From: Rhodococcus sp. 06-462-5
GTDB taxonomy: Bacteria > Actinomycetota > Actinomycetes > Mycobacteriales > Mycobacteriaceae
NCBI RefSeq assembly: GCF_002258315.1
Contig: NZ_NOYD01000001.1
Coordinates: 124,001 to 188,000, forward strand
Direction of reading: 5' to 3'
Length of the DNA: 64,000 nucleotides
Of the stretch, positions 33,187 through 46,132 are shown piece by piece (position 1 is the stretch's first letter; each line of letters begins with the position of its first letter). Below the pieces are notes generated by a model that saw nothing but the letters and a program-made list of their open reading frames with translations, did not search any database and was not told the DNA's origin. The translations under genes were made by a program, and so were the position numbers.

Positions 33187-34596
33187 TCAGTCGCGGTCTG
33201 CCAGTGTCACTTCGACGCCACCGACCAGGTCCGACGACAGGTTGTAGATGAAGGCGCCGATGGTGGTCAGAGCAGTGAAGAGTACGACATTGATCACACC
33301 GATCACCGCCGCGTAGCCGAATACCTGCCCGGCACTGACGAGTCCGCCGCCGCCGGATTCGTTGACGATCTCGGTGAACGCACTGTTGAGACGTTCCCAG
33401 ACGCCCATGCCGTCGAGCACGGCGTACAGCAGGCCGACCGACACCATCCACACGAAGAACAGTGACACCGCGATCACGAGCGCGATCTTGAGAGTCGACC
33501 ACGGATCGATCTTGCGGATCTGGATGGTCGCCCGCAGCGGATCGCCGTCGGCACTGGGCACGGCCGTGATGGCCGCAGGAGCCGCACGCTCGGACAGGGA
33601 CGGCTCCGGGTGCCGCACGGCAGACAGATCCGGCATGTCCTTCGCCAGATCCTTGCGTTCGATGTGCCGTGTCGGTCCGTCGATGCCCGCAGCCTTCGAC
33701 CGAGCGGCTTCTCGCCGTTCGGTCTTGTCCTCGGTCGATTCGCGCTGGATCGGCTCGGCGGCAGTACGAGCCGATCGATCGAACTCTGCATTCGGAGGCA
33801 GTGCCGCACCGCGTCCGGAGAGGTTGGTCTGCGGCTGGTTCTGCGGCTGCTGCCGATCGTCCGTTCCCTGCGATGCGGGACGCTGACCGGCTCCACGCTG
33901 CCAGGGCGGCGTTCCTGAGCCACCGTGCGGACCGTCGTTCTGTTGGGCCGGCATCGCCTGAGTCGCTGCCGGACCGGCCTGATCCTGACCCCGAGCGGCC
34001 TCCGGCGCACGGGACGCATCACCGGTAGCGGTCGACTCGGCCGATACCTCAGAACTGCGCACGGTCTCGTCGGGTGCCGAGGGCTGCGGGGCTGCCTGAC
34101 GCGGAGGCTGACCGGCAGGAGCCTGCCGCTGCGGCGGCTGTCCGTTCGGCGGCGGACCACCGTTGGGCCGGCCGGTCGGTTGCTGACCAGGGCCGGCCGG
34201 ACGGCCAGGACCCTGGGGCGGCTGCGGCGGACCGGCAGGAGCCTGGCCCTGCCGAGGCGCAGTCGGTCCCTGCTTGGTGGCCCCCGAAGGAGCCTGAGGC
34301 GGCGGTCCCTGAGGTGCAGGCGGTCCCTGAGGTGCAGACGGTCGCTGTGGGGGCGGGGGTCCCTGAGTCGGACGTGCCGGACCGTTCGGAGCACCCTGTG
34401 CCGGTCGCATCGGAGGGCGAGCACCTCCCTGCGGGGCTGGACCACGGCCCGCGGCGGGCGCGGGACGAGTGGCCGGCTGCGGGCGGTTGCCCGGGCGAGC
34501 TCCCTCGGGCGGCGCGGGACGCGCGGGCTGCTCAGCCCGGCTGTCCGGTCCACCGCTGGGGCCGGGCCTGCTACCAGGCCGGTTGGGAGTGCTCAC
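33187..34596 (-). CDS. DUF3566 membrane protein with long Pro-rich N-terminus
   Basis: 469 residues. The first 310 or so are low complexity, rich in Pro, Gly, Gln, Arg and Ala (many PQGPP-like units). The C-terminal DUF3566 domain (about 355-469) has two membrane helices around [20 protein letters not shown] and [18 protein letters not shown]. It corresponds to Rv0007 of M. tuberculosis, of unknown function. The GTG start abuts the gyrA stop with no gap, so translation is likely coupled to gyrase. Confidence 0.9.
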   Translation of the reverse strand: MSTPNRPGSRPGPSGGPDSRAEQPARPAPPEGARPGNRPQPATRPAPAAGRGPAPQGGARPPMRPAQGAPNGPARPTQGPPPPQRPSAPQGPPAPQGPPPQAPSGATKQGPTAPRQGQAPAGPPQPPQGPGRPAGPGQQPTGRPNGGPPPNGQPPQRQAPAGQPPRQAAPQPSAPDETVRSSEVSAESTATGDASRAPEAARGQDQAGPAATQAMPAQQNDGPHGGSGTPPWQRGAGQRPASQGTDDRQQPQNQPQTNLSGRGAALPPNAEFDRSARTAAEPIQRESTEDKTERREAARSKAAGIDGPTRHIERKDLAKDMPDLSAVRHPEPSLSERAAPAAITAVPSADGDPLRATIQIRKIDPWSTLKIALVIAVSLFFVWMVSVGLLYAVLDGMGVWERLNSAFTEIVNESGGGGLVSAGQVFGYAAVIGVINVVLFTALTTIGAFIYNLSSDLVGGVEVTLADRD

Positions 34597-37140
34597 TTAC
34601 GACTCCTTCGCTGCATCGTCTTCGGTGCCCAGAGCATCCGGTTCGATCTCGTCGGCGTTGCGCGCGATCGCGAGCAGTGTGTCGCCTTCACCGAGATTCA
34701 TCAACCGCACGCCCTTGGTCTGTCGGCCGGCCTTCCGGACCTGCTTGGCAGCGGTCCGGATTACACCACCACTGGACGTGATGGCGTACAGCTCGTCCTC
34801 GTCGTCGACGATGAGAGCTCCTACCAGCGTGCCACGCTTCGGGTCGTACTGAATTGTCAGCACTCCCTTTCCGCCGCGGCCCTGCTGGGGGTAGTCCTCC
34901 ATCGCGGTGCGCTTGGAGTATCCACCCGAGGTGGCGACCAGCAAGAACTTGTTCTCGCTCACGACGTTCAGCGAGAGCAACGCGTCCTCGCCGTTGAAGC
35001 GCATGCCCTGCACACCCGAGGTGGCACGACCCATCGGACGCAACACCTCGTCGGTGGCAGAGAACCGGATGGACTGACCCTGTGCCGAGACCAGCAGTAG
35101 ATCGTCGTCCGAGGACGCGAGAACGGCCCCGACCAACTCGTCCTCGCCGCGCAGGTTGACCGCGACGATGCCGCCGCTGCGGTTGGAGTCGAAGTCGGTC
35201 AGACGCGACTTCTTGACCAGACCGCCCTTGGTGGCGAGCACCAGGTACGGCGCATCCTCGTAGGTCTTGATCTGGATGACCTGCGCGATGCGTTCGTCCG
35301 GCTGGAAGGCGAGCAGGTTCGCAACGTGCTGACCGCGGGCGGTTCGGTTCGCCTCGGGCAGTTCGTAGGCCTTGGCCCGGTAGACGCGACCCTTGGTGGT
35401 GAAGAACAGGATCCAGTCGTGCGTCGAGCAGACGAAGAACTTGCTGACGATGTCGTCCTGCTTGAGCCCCGCGCCCATCACTCCCTTGCCGCCGCGCTTC
35501 TGCGAGCGGTAGAGATCGGTCTTGGTGCGCTTGGCGTATCCGGTCTCGGTGATCGTGACGACCACGTTCTCCCGGGCGATCAGATCCTCGTCGTTGACGT
35601 CCCCGTCGGCGGCGATGATGCGCGTACGACGGTCGTCGCCGAACTTCTCGACGATCTCGGCGAGCTCGTCTCGCACGATCTGTCGCTGCCGCTCCGGCTT
35701 GGCCAGAATGTCCTGCAGGTCGGCGATGGTGCGTTCGAGTTCGGCCAACTCGTCGATGATCTTCTGACGCTCGAGGGCTGCGAGGCGTCGCAGCTGCATG
35801 TCGAGGATGGCCTGGGCCTGAATGTCGTCGATGTCGAGCAGCGAGATCAGGCCCTGCCGCGCGTCGTCGACCGTCGGAGATGCCCGGATCAGCGCGATGA
35901 CCTCGTCGAGCGCATCGAGAGCCTTGACCAGGCCGCGCAGAATATGGGCGCGCTCTTCGGCCTTGCGCAGGCGATACCGCGTACGTCGAACGATCACGTC
36001 GAGTTGGTGAGTGACGTAGAAGCGGATCATCTGATCCAGGCGCAGCGTGCGCGGAACGCCGTCGACGATCGAGAGCATGTTCGCGCCGAAGCTCGTCTGC
36101 AGCTGCGAATGCTTGTAGAGGTTGTTGAGCACCACCTTCGCGACGGCGTCGCGCTTGATCGTGACGACGATGCGCATGCCGACACGGTCGGAGGACTCGT
36201 CGTCGATCTTGGAGATGCCCGACAGCTTGCCGTCTCGGACCTGCTCGGCGATCGAGGTGATCAGGTTGTCCGGGTTGACCTGGTAGGGCAGCTCGGTGAT
36301 GACGATCGTGGTGCGACCGTTGGAATCCTCTTCGATCTCGACGACGCCGCGCATGCGGATCGAACCGCGGCCGGTGGAGTACGCATCCTGGATGCCCTGG
36401 CCACCGACGATGAGTCCGTGCGTCGGGAAGTCGGGGCCCTTGACGCGTTCCATGCAGGCCGCGAGCGTCGCTTCTTCGTCGGCCTCGAAGTTGTCGAGGG
36501 CCCAGAAAACCGCGTCGCCCAGTTCACGCAGGTTGTGCGGCGGAATGTTGGTGGCCATACCGACGGCGATGCCGTTGGAGCCGTTCATCAACAGGTTCGG
36601 CACGCGCGACGGAAGTACCGTCGGCTCTTGGGTCTTGCCGTCGTAGTTGGGGATGAAGTCGACGGTTTCCTCGTCGATGTCGCGCAACATCTCCATCGCG
36701 AGCGGGGTCAGCCGAGCCTCGGTGTAACGCATCGCTGCGGCGCCGTCGTTGCCGCGGGAGCCGAAGTTGCCCTGGCCGTCGACCAGCGGGTAGCGCATCG
36801 ACCACGGCTGGGCCAGACGCACCAGTGCGTCGTAGATCGAGGTGTCGCCGTGGGGGTGGTAGTTACCCATCGTTTCGGCAACGGGGCGTGCGGATTTGAC
36901 GTAGCTGCGGTCGGGGCGGAAGCCCGAGTCGTACATCGCGTACAGCACGCGGCGGTGCACCGGCTTGAGTCCGTCACGCACCTCGGGCAGTGCACGCCCG
37001 ACGATGACGCTCATCGCGTAATCGATGTAGCTGCGTTGCATTTCCTGCTGGATGTCGACCGGATCGATCCGGTCGCCGCCCTCGGCGTTGGTGGTCGACC
37101 CCGGCGGGGGTCCTACCGGCGGTTCGGTGATGTCAGACAT
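34597..37140 (-). CDS. gyrA: DNA gyrase subunit A
   Basis: 847 residues. GyrA cuts and rejoins DNA and wraps it to add negative supercoils, working as A2B2 with GyrB. The catalytic Tyr is residue 139 in [10 protein letters not shown]. The quinolone-resistance region reads [14 protein letters not shown], keeping the key Ser and Asp and showing Thr where M. tuberculosis has Ala90. The C-terminal beta-pinwheel has the GyrA box QKRGGKG and repeated blades. It lies 68 bases after gyrB, separated by a hairpin, and abuts the DUF3566 start. Confidence 0.98.
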   Translation of the reverse strand: MSDITEPPVGPPPGSTTNAEGGDRIDPVDIQQEMQRSYIDYAMSVIVGRALPEVRDGLKPVHRRVLYAMYDSGFRPDRSYVKSARPVAETMGNYHPHGDTSIYDALVRLAQPWSMRYPLVDGQGNFGSRGNDGAAAMRYTEARLTPLAMEMLRDIDEETVDFIPNYDGKTQEPTVLPSRVPNLLMNGSNGIAVGMATNIPPHNLRELGDAVFWALDNFEADEEATLAACMERVKGPDFPTHGLIVGGQGIQDAYSTGRGSIRMRGVVEIEEDSNGRTTIVITELPYQVNPDNLITSIAEQVRDGKLSGISKIDDESSDRVGMRIVVTIKRDAVAKVVLNNLYKHSQLQTSFGANMLSIVDGVPRTLRLDQMIRFYVTHQLDVIVRRTRYRLRKAEERAHILRGLVKALDALDEVIALIRASPTVDDARQGLISLLDIDDIQAQAILDMQLRRLAALERQKIIDELAELERTIADLQDILAKPERQRQIVRDELAEIVEKFGDDRRTRIIAADGDVNDEDLIARENVVVTITETGYAKRTKTDLYRSQKRGGKGVMGAGLKQDDIVSKFFVCSTHDWILFFTTKGRVYRAKAYELPEANRTARGQHVANLLAFQPDERIAQVIQIKTYEDAPYLVLATKGGLVKKSRLTDFDSNRSGGIVAVNLRGEDELVGAVLASSDDDLLLVSAQGQSIRFSATDEVLRPMGRATSGVQGMRFNGEDALLSLNVVSENKFLLVATSGGYSKRTAMEDYPQQGRGGKGVLTIQYDPKRGTLVGALIVDDEDELYAITSSGGVIRTAAKQVRKAGRQTKGVRLMNLGEGDTLLAIARNADEIEPDALGTEDDAAKES

Positions 37141-37165
37141 GCAAATCTCCTCGAGAAACGGTCAC

Positions 37166-37200
37166 CTTCACGCACCGAGAAGACTCATCGGTGCGTGAAG
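37166..37200 (-). promoter_or_regulatory. Hairpin between gyrB and gyrA
   Basis: Perfect 13-bp arms CTTCACGCACCGA (37166-37178) and its complement (37188-37200) with a 9-base loop, in the 68-base gyrB-gyrA gap, ending 25 bases before the gyrA start. No T tract follows. It may be a processing site, a partial terminator or an mRNA stabiliser that sets the gyrA/gyrB ratio. Confidence 0.6.
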
Positions 37201-37208
37201 GGAAGTGA

Positions 37209-39269
<2,061 letters not shown>

Positions 39270-39508
39270 CTACGCGTCCACTACCCCGCTCACACCCGAC
39301 AGGGTGCTACCGCAGGGATGGACGCAGACGATTCCGGCCGCGCCCGGGTCCATGCGTTTGTTCCGGGCTTGATGTCGTACCGGTCCATAGTACTGGTTGC
39401 CCACGACAGCATGGGCACGATGACACCCCTAAAAGGCCCCTGATTGCTTCACAGGCGCATTTTCTCGGTCTCGGACGACAAAGATGAAGGGTGAAACCAG
39501 CGGCTCCG

Positions 39509-40642
39509 TCAGAGATCGAGCACGATCCGTTCACCCTCGGAACGCGAGACGCAGATCAACATCTCGTGTTGCTGCTCCTCGGCCGTGAGCCTGTTCTCTC
39601 GATGCTGCGGTGTTCCGCTCAGTACTCGAACGCGACACGTCCCGCAGAAACCCTGCTGGCACGAGTACGCCACATCCGGACGCAGACGCCGAATGGCATG
39701 CAGCGCAGTCTCGTCCGAACCCACTGCGATGATCTGCCCGGAATCGACGAGCTGCACCTCGAACTCGGCACCGTTCTTCACCGGCGGAGGCGAGAACCGC
39801 TCGAAGTGCAGATGCGTGGCGGGCAACGAGTCGAACGAGGCCCGAACCAGGTCGATCATCGGCGGAGGTCCACACACGTAGACCGAACCGCCCGGTGCCG
39901 CGGCACCGAGCAGATCCATGCTCGACGGCATACCGTCCACATCGTCGGTCCGCACCGTGACGCGATCGGCCTCCCAGCCGGCGATCTCGTCGAGGAACGG
40001 CATCGATTCCCGCGAACGGCCGCAGTAGACCAGGTGCCAGTCCATCCCCGTCTCCCGAGCCCGGCGCACCATCGCGATGATGGCGGTGATCCCGATTCCT
40101 CCGGCCACGAACACTGCATGCTCGGACCGTACGAACGGAAAACCGTTGCGCGGCCCTCGAATCGAGACCTCGGTACCGACCGGAAGGTCGTGCATCTCGC
40201 GTGACCCGCCGCCGCCGTCGGGCACCAGGCGCACCGCGATGGAGTACGTGTCGGCATCCGGCCGGCCACACAACGAGTACTGCCGACGGCGTCCCGACGG
40301 GAGATAGAAGTCCAGATGCATTCCGGGTGCCCACGCAGGCAGCACCGCGCCGTCGGCGGCCGAGAACGTCAGTTGGACCACTTGCTCGTCGACGCACAGG
40401 ACGTCGCGTGAAACCAGTGTCAGCAATCGGGTGCGGGCGACGGGCGGTGCCGCGAACGACGCGTCGTAATCGTCACCGTCGAGCAGAGCGAACCATTTGT
40501 CGAGCGCATCGGTCACCAGAGACACGGTCTGATCGGGCTCGTCGCGCCCGTACAGATTCTTCGGAATCGTGCGTCCCACGCGAAACGAGTCCACCATCTG
40601 TGCCATTGCGCCGAGCTTGCTCCGCAACGTGCGTTTGGTCAT
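39509..40642 (-). CDS. Ferredoxin reductase-type oxidoreductase with 2Fe-2S domain
   Basis: 377 residues. An N-terminal extension of about 75 residues precedes an FAD domain (RRRQYSLCG), an NAD(P) domain (VFVAGGIGITAIIAM, VYVCGPPPMIDLV) and a plant-type [2Fe-2S] domain with SCQQGFCGTCRVRVLSG and a distal Cys in LICVSRS. This is the phthalate-dioxygenase-reductase layout. It overlaps the upstream di-iron gene by 4 bases, so it probably passes electrons to that protein. Start ATG 40642 (MTKRTLRSKL) is the only one consistent with the overlap. Confidence 0.9.
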   Translation of the reverse strand: MTKRTLRSKLGAMAQMVDSFRVGRTIPKNLYGRDEPDQTVSLVTDALDKWFALLDGDDYDASFAAPPVARTRLLTLVSRDVLCVDEQVVQLTFSAADGAVLPAWAPGMHLDFYLPSGRRRQYSLCGRPDADTYSIAVRLVPDGGGGSREMHDLPVGTEVSIRGPRNGFPFVRSEHAVFVAGGIGITAIIAMVRRARETGMDWHLVYCGRSRESMPFLDEIAGWEADRVTVRTDDVDGMPSSMDLLGAAAPGGSVYVCGPPPMIDLVRASFDSLPATHLHFERFSPPPVKNGAEFEVQLVDSGQIIAVGSDETALHAIRRLRPDVAYSCQQGFCGTCRVRVLSGTPQHRENRLTAEEQQHEMLICVSRSEGERIVLDL

Positions 40643-41556
40643 CGATCGGCGGACCGAGCTGCCGGTGAGGTGGCCAGATACTGCACTGCCTGCGCCGTCG
40701 ACCCTTCCTGGGAAGGGTGATACGTGCTCTTGAAGTAACGAAGCGATGCCTTCACCATCGACATCGGGGTCGGAAACAGACCAGCTTTGGCCACTCGACG
40801 AAATTCCCGGAACGACGGTGTGCGCTGCTTGGGTGGAAGGTGCGCCAGCGTCGGATCCTGGCTCATCAGATAGCGAACGCCGCGGGTCCAGAACCACACG
40901 AGGGTGGGTGCGATGACGACGTAGGTACGAATGCGACGGGCCGGGCGGACGTCGAAGTAGCGCATCACCTCGTAGGCCACCGATCGATGCTCGACCTCCT
41001 CGGCTCCGTGCCACCGCAGCAGATCCAGCATGATCGGATCGACGTCGGCCTCGTCCAACTCCGTGGCGTTGAGAACCCAATCACCCAGGAACGCCGTCAA
41101 GTGCTCGGCGGCGGCGATGAGGGCGAGACGTTCGACCAGGCTGTTCTGGCCGTGACCGGACCTGTTGCCGAGGGCGCGGCCGAAAAGGAACTTCATCTGA
41201 TCGACGTACGGATCGACATCGATGCCGTGCGCCCGGAGCTGATCGTGGACATCGGTGTGCGCCTGGGCGTGCATGGCTTCCTGACCGATGAATCCGATCA
41301 CGTCGTCGCGCAGTTGATCGTCGTGGATGAGCGGCAGCGCTTCCTTGAACGTGCGCACGAACCATTCCTCGCCCTCGGGCAGGAGTAGGTGCATCACGTT
41401 GATCAGGTGCGTAGCGAGTGGGTTGCCGTCCATGTAGTGCAGCGGCAGAGATTCCCAATCGAACTCGACATTTCGCGCGTGCAGAATGACACGGTCTTCG
41501 GGGGTTCCGTCGACATCGACGGCCGCTGTCGATGCTTTCTTCGTTGGTGCAGACAC
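40639..41556 (-). CDS. Metal-dependent hydrolase-like di-iron protein (PF10118 type)
   Basis: 305 residues, all-helical. Candidate metal ligands are in FIGQEAMHAQAHTDVHD, ALIAAAEHLTAFL and WHGAEEVEHRSVAYEVMRYF, a spacing like ferritin-type di-iron proteins. The family is annotated as a predicted metal-dependent hydrolase, but coupling to a 2Fe-2S reductase argues for an oxygenase or hydroxylase. GTG 41556 is chosen because GGAGAAGTT gives an ideal ribosome binding site; ATGs at 41595 and 41589 are alternatives. Substrate unknown. Confidence 0.82.
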   Translation of the reverse strand: MSAPTKKASTAAVDVDGTPEDRVILHARNVEFDWESLPLHYMDGNPLATHLINVMHLLLPEGEEWFVRTFKEALPLIHDDQLRDDVIGFIGQEAMHAQAHTDVHDQLRAHGIDVDPYVDQMKFLFGRALGNRSGHGQNSLVERLALIAAAEHLTAFLGDWVLNATELDEADVDPIMLDLLRWHGAEEVEHRSVAYEVMRYFDVRPARRIRTYVVIAPTLVWFWTRGVRYLMSQDPTLAHLPPKQRTPSFREFRRVAKAGLFPTPMSMVKASLRYFKSTYHPSQEGSTAQAVQYLATSPAARSADR

Positions 41557-41725
41557 AACTTCTCCTCGTCCGATGGCCGCGTAGAACATCTTCATCGATC
41601 CCCCGACCGCTGAGTGTCGCGAATCACGCTACGCACATCGACCATGTCACAGCAACACTGGCCCCAACATCTGTTGAGGATCACCTGGACCAGTCGGTTC
41701 GGAAAGCCATCGTTGGGACGTATCA

Positions 41726-42289
41726 CTATCCGTAGGTGTCGCGCGGGCCCCGTCCACGTACGTGACGCTCTCCTTTTCTCCAGCTCTGGGTCGTCGGACC
41801 GGTGATGCGCAGCGACGTCACCACACCGTGACCGACGGCGGCTGCGATCTTCGCCAGAATCTGCGACTGCATCAGCCTCAATTGCGTCGCCCACGCCGTG
41901 GACTCCGCGGAAATGCTCAACACGCCGTCCTTGAGACCGGTGGGGTCCGCGTGAGCCGAGATGTCCTCGCCGACCACGCTGGGCCACCGGCCCAGCACCG
42001 CGCCCTCGGACACCTTGGCCGACCAGCCGCGCTTGGACGCGATCGAGTTCGCCAGCGCCCCGAACGCCTGGGGATCACGATCGTCCGGCCCGGCTCCCGA
42101 CCAACCGCGTCTACGACGCCCCCGCAGTGCTCTGACTCCACCGGTGGGCGAGGACCGTCCCTGTCCCACCGATTTGCCACTGGCCTTGGCTGCGGCGCGG
42201 GCATCTTCGAGTGCTCGACGCGCCAGATCGACGCCTTTCAGTTCCGGTACCTCACCGTTGTCGGTGGGAGTATCGCCGTCGTCGGTCAT
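41726..42289 (-). CDS. DUF721/DciA-type protein
   Basis: 187 residues. A charged N-terminal part with a basic patch (RGRRRRGW) is followed by a DUF721 domain (about 75-165; [41 protein letters not shown]). It corresponds to Rv0004. DUF721 includes DciA, which loads or assists the replicative helicase DnaB in bacteria lacking DnaC. Its ATG overlaps the recF stop by 4 bases, fitting a replication role. Confidence 0.85.
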   Translation of the reverse strand: MTDDGDTPTDNGEVPELKGVDLARRALEDARAAAKASGKSVGQGRSSPTGGVRALRGRRRRGWSGAGPDDRDPQAFGALANSIASKRGWSAKVSEGAVLGRWPSVVGEDISAHADPTGLKDGVLSISAESTAWATQLRLMQSQILAKIAAAVGHGVVTSLRITGPTTQSWRKGERHVRGRGPRDTYG

Positions 42290-43536
42290 CGATCCTCACT
42301 CTCCGAACGTGCGATGTCGATATCGTCCGACAGATCCGAGATGCGCGAGATACGTCCTGCAGCACCGGAATCCGAGCTCTGCGTCGCCTCGACCCCGTAG
42401 CGCCTGGCATCGAGTTCGGGAGGTACGTCCTCCGGTACCGCCGCCGTGATGAGGACCTGCTCTGCGCCGGCGGCGACCGTCGCCAACGCCGCGCGCCGCT
42501 TGCGGTCGAGCTCGGCGAACACGTCGTCGAGCATGAGAACCGGGTCCGTACCGTCCTCCCGCAACAACGCAAAAGAACCGAGCCGCAACGACAGTGCATA
42601 CGACCACGATTCACCATGGCTGGCAAAACCTTTGGTGGGTTGATCGCCGAGCATCAACTCCAGGTCGTCGCGGTGTGGACCCACCAGACATACACCGCGC
42701 TCGATCTCGCGCTGTCTCATCACCGAAAGTTGATGCAGGAAAGCAGCTTCCAGCACCTCGGTGTCATCGGGTTCGGGGGCCCGATCGGCATCGGAGAATT
42801 CCGGCGGGAGCGCATCGGCCAGACTGCACCGATAGGCAACGGCAGCCAACCTCGATTCCGGCGCGATCGAACTGTAGGCCTGTTGCACGAACGGCATCAG
42901 CTCGTGCACCAAAGCTATTCTGGCAGCGAGTAATCGAGCTCCGTGCGCCGCGAGATGACCGTCCCAGACGTCCAGGGTGGCAAGGGCACTCGCGCCGTCG
43001 CTCGACGAAGATCCGCGGCGCAGCGATCCACTCGCCGTCTTGAGCAGAGCCGACCGTTGCCGCAGAACCTTGTCGTAATCGGCACGGACAGTGGCCATTC
43101 GAGGAATACGAGTGGTGAGCAGCTCGTCGAGATAGCGTCGTCGGTCGCCGGGATCGCCGCGTACGAGCGAGAGGTCCTCGGGAGCGAACAGCACACTCTG
43201 CAACACGCCCAGGATCTCGCGTGGGCGCCGCAGCGGTGACCTGTTCATCCGAGCCTTGTTGGCCCTGCCTTCGAGGAGCTCGACATCGATGATCAGTTCG
43301 CGACCGTGATTGACCACAGCACTGCCGACGAATGCCTTGGCCGCTCCTGCCCGAATCATGGGAGCGTCCGAGGACACACGATGCGAGGACAACGTCGACA
43401 GATAGTTGAGGGACTCGAGCAGATTGGTCTTGCCGTGTCCGTTCGGTCCTACGAACACGGTCGAGCCCGGTCCCAGGTCGACGGTGAGGTCGTCCCAGGA
43501 TCGGAAATCGTGTAGCTGCAGAGACCGGACGAACAC
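42286..43536 (-). CDS. recF: DNA replication and repair protein RecF
   Basis: 416 residues. It has an ABC-type ATPase fold with Walker [19 protein letters not shown], the signature region around [20 protein letters not shown], and Walker [12 protein letters not shown]. RecF with RecO and RecR loads RecA at single-strand gaps. The GTG start ([14 protein letters not shown]) abuts the gnd stop, so it belongs to the dnaN-gnd-recF-dciA transcript. Confidence 0.97.
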   Translation of the reverse strand: MFVRSLQLHDFRSWDDLTVDLGPGSTVFVGPNGHGKTNLLESLNYLSTLSSHRVSSDAPMIRAGAAKAFVGSAVVNHGRELIIDVELLEGRANKARMNRSPLRRPREILGVLQSVLFAPEDLSLVRGDPGDRRRYLDELLTTRIPRMATVRADYDKVLRQRSALLKTASGSLRRGSSSSDGASALATLDVWDGHLAAHGARLLAARIALVHELMPFVQQAYSSIAPESRLAAVAYRCSLADALPPEFSDADRAPEPDDTEVLEAAFLHQLSVMRQREIERGVCLVGPHRDDLELMLGDQPTKGFASHGESWSYALSLRLGSFALLREDGTDPVLMLDDVFAELDRKRRAALATVAAGAEQVLITAAVPEDVPPELDARRYGVEATQSSDSGAAGRISRISDLSDDIDIARSESEDR

Positions 43537-44463
43537 TTACTCGGTGTTCTTCGGCGCCGGGGCGCGCAGGGTCTCGTCGGCATCGGCCTTCTTGACCGCA
43601 TGCCCGCCGAACTGGTTCCGCAGTGCCGAGACAGCCTTCATGGCCGGCGAATCCTCTTGCCGCGATGCAAATCTCGCGAACAACGCCGCAGAGATCACCG
43701 GCGCGGGGACAGCATGACGAATCGCTTCCTCGACGGTCCAGCGGCCCTCACCGGAATCCTCGGTGTACCCGGAGATCTCGCTGAACTCCGGATCCTGACC
43801 GAGCGCTTCGACCAACAGATCGAGCAGCCACGACCGCACTACCGTGCCCTTGCTCCAGGCCCGCAGCACGCCTTGCACGTCCTGCACGAGTTCTTCGGCT
43901 TCGAGGATCTCGTAACCCTCGGCATAGGCCTGCATCAACCCGTATTCGATGCCGTTGTGCACCATCTTGGAGTAGTGGCCGGCACCGACCGGACCGGCGT
44001 GCACGAAACCGTCCGCGCGCTCACCCTCGGGACGCAATGCGTCGAAGATCGGCATCGCACGAGCAACGTGCTCGTCCTGGCCGCCGACCATCAGGCCGTA
44101 ACCGTTCTTCAGGCCCCAGACACCACCGGATACTCCGGCGTCGATGTAGCCGATTCCCTTGGCGTCCAACAGCTCTGCGTTGGGCTTGTCGTCGGTGAAT
44201 CGAGAGTTGCCGCCGTCGATCACCAGATCGCCCGGCTCGAGCACATCCGCCAGACCGGTGATGGTGTCGCGGGTGATCTTGCCCGACGGAACCATCACCC
44301 ACACCACACGAGGCGCCGTCAGCGACTGCGCCAGGCCTGCCAGTGACGGAGTATCGGTCACCTCGGGTCGGGGGTCGTAGCCGATGACCTCGTGACCGTG
44401 CTCACGCAGTCTCTCGCGCATGTTGAAACCCATTTTTCCGAGACCGACCAAGCCCAGCTGCAT
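43537..44463 (-). CDS. gnd: 6-phosphogluconate dehydrogenase, short NAD-type
   Basis: 308 residues, the short form (YqeC/GndA-like) rather than the 470-residue form. The Rossmann motif LGLVGLGKMGFNMRERL is followed by the Asp-bearing GYDPRPE, which favours NAD. Substrate-binding elements are DAGVSGGVWGLKNGYGLM and GHYSKMVHNGIEYG. It converts 6-phosphogluconate to ribulose 5-phosphate and CO2. Its position between dnaN and recF is recurrent in rhodococci and some mycobacteria. Confidence 0.93.
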   Translation of the reverse strand: MQLGLVGLGKMGFNMRERLREHGHEVIGYDPRPEVTDTPSLAGLAQSLTAPRVVWVMVPSGKITRDTITGLADVLEPGDLVIDGGNSRFTDDKPNAELLDAKGIGYIDAGVSGGVWGLKNGYGLMVGGQDEHVARAMPIFDALRPEGERADGFVHAGPVGAGHYSKMVHNGIEYGLMQAYAEGYEILEAEELVQDVQGVLRAWSKGTVVRSWLLDLLVEALGQDPEFSEISGYTEDSGEGRWTVEEAIRHAVPAPVISAALFARFASRQEDSPAMKAVSALRNQFGGHAVKKADADETLRAPAPKNTE

Positions 44464-44528
44464 GATGAGGCGTCCTTGTCTGTGTCAGGTGCGAAAGTTC
44501 CCGCGAGTTCAACAGTAACCAGAGCGGA

Positions 44529-45713
44529 TCAGCCCGGCAGCCTGACCGGCATCAGCAGGTACGTGTACTCGGACTGCGGCGCCGCGAACTTGCCTGCGTC
44601 ATCGGGCACGAGTTCCTCGTCCGAGGTCGGCCGCAGCACTGCGGGCCGGCTCGGCGTCGTGAATCCGAACGTGACCTTCTCGCTGTGCAGCGACGACAGG
44701 CCGTCGATGAGGTAGCCGGGGTTGAACGCGATGGTCAGAGCCTCACCCTGGAAATCTGCGGGCAGAGCTTCCTCGGCGCGGCCTGCATCGTCGCCGCCTG
44801 CGGACAACAACACGCCCTCGGCGTTGAATTCGAGGCGAACCTGGGCACCACGCTCGGCAACGAGAGCCACGCGCTTGATGGCCTCGATCAGGGACGCGAT
44901 CTCGAGGGTTGCCACCGCAGTGTGTTCGGCCGGCAGCAACTGACGGAACTTCGGGAATTCGGCGTCGAGCAGACGCGTCGTGGTGCGGCGCCCATCGCTG
45001 ACGATGCCGAGCAGCCCGTCACTACCGATGGACGAGCCGGAACCGAGAGCGAGTTCGACGGGTGAGCCGGAGTTACCACCGAGCGTTTTCGCCGACTCGG
45101 ACAGGGTCTTGGCCGGAATGAGCACCGCGGTGGTGGTATCGGCGCCGGCGGGAGTCCACTCCACCTCCCGAACAGCCAAGCGGAAACGGTCGGTGGCCGC
45201 GAGAACGACGTTGGTGCCGTCGATCTCCACGCGGATACCGGTGAGCATCGGAAGCGTGTCGTCCTTGCCCGCTGCAATGGCGACCTGGGCGATGGCCTCG
45301 GAGAAGACATCACCGGCCAGCGAACCGGTGTTGTTGGGCAGCTCGGGGAGCTGCGGGTAGTCCTCCACCGGCATCGTGGGCAGTGAGAACTTGGCGCTGC
45401 CGCAGTTGACCAGAACGCGGGTTCCGTCGACTGTGACGTCGACCGGCTTGTTCGGCAACGACTTGGTGATATCGGCAAGTAGCTTGCCCGACACCAGAAC
45501 TCGGCCGGCAGTGGCAACTTCGGCGGAGACCTTGACCTGAGCGGAGACCTCGTAGTCGAATCCGGAGACCGTCAGACCCTGCTCGTCGGCGGCAAGGAGA
45601 ACTCCACCGAGAACGGGAACGGGCGGCCGGGACGGCAGGCTACGAGCCACCCACGCGACGGAATCGGAAAAATCTTCACGAGCAACGCGAAACTTCAAAC
45701 TTCCAAGCTCCAT
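44529..45713 (-). CDS. dnaN: DNA polymerase III beta sliding clamp
   Basis: 394 residues forming three clamp domains (about 1-125, 135-260 and 265-394). Recognisable parts are [46 protein letters not shown], and the C-terminal [12 protein letters not shown]. The dimer ring tethers polymerase to DNA. It lies on the far side of oriC from dnaA, the standard dnaA-oriC-dnaN order, and is cotranscribed with gnd and recF, 65 bases on. Confidence 0.98.
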   Translation of the reverse strand: MELGSLKFRVAREDFSDSVAWVARSLPSRPPVPVLGGVLLAADEQGLTVSGFDYEVSAQVKVSAEVATAGRVLVSGKLLADITKSLPNKPVDVTVDGTRVLVNCGSAKFSLPTMPVEDYPQLPELPNNTGSLAGDVFSEAIAQVAIAAGKDDTLPMLTGIRVEIDGTNVVLAATDRFRLAVREVEWTPAGADTTTAVLIPAKTLSESAKTLGGNSGSPVELALGSGSSIGSDGLLGIVSDGRRTTTRLLDAEFPKFRQLLPAEHTAVATLEIASLIEAIKRVALVAERGAQVRLEFNAEGVLLSAGGDDAGRAEEALPADFQGEALTIAFNPGYLIDGLSSLHSEKVTFGFTTPSRPAVLRPTSDEELVPDDAGKFAAPQSEYTYLLMPVRLPG

Positions 45714-45927
45714 CGCTCGGCATTTCCTCTCGTTCGGTGGCGTTCGTCTTCACGATCCGGCGGTGCAACACGATGGATGCCGCTCGAACCGATGCAACGA
45801 CGAGTGTGGCACATCCAGCGCAAGCACACCGTATGCCCTCCGAACCGAAGACGGAAGCGCGAGGGTCTCGCCGAAGTTGGGATTCGGGTGTTCTCGAGGG
45901 GCCTGTGAACGGATCGTTCCCCAACAC

Positions 45928-45975
45928 CTGTTTTCAAAGAAGTTCTTTCAAGGAGAAAACAGAAGTATTAATAGG
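45928..45975. other. Candidate DNA unwinding element
   Basis: AT-rich by local standards. Outer arms CTGTTTTC (45928-45935) and GAAAACAG (45955-45962) enclose the palindrome AAAGAAGTTCTTT (45936-45948), followed by AAGTATTAATAG. It lies about 160 bases from the paired strong DnaA boxes. Confidence 0.55.
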
Positions 45976-46132
45976 TCCTGTGGAATCTGTGCACGGACCG
46001 ATCGATCCGCTGGTGGCCGAGCGTGGTGTCGTGGGGATGAACTCGGGACCAATTCGGGGTTGACGAACCGCTGCCTGTGGACGAATCACATCGGTGCACA
46101 GGCGCCCACACTCCATCCCCAGAACTTCGATG

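Noticed and set aside
41557-41725. Small gene between the di-iron protein gene and the dciA-like gene
   Set aside because: Only short frames without ribosome binding sites or similarity; it is most likely promoter sequence.
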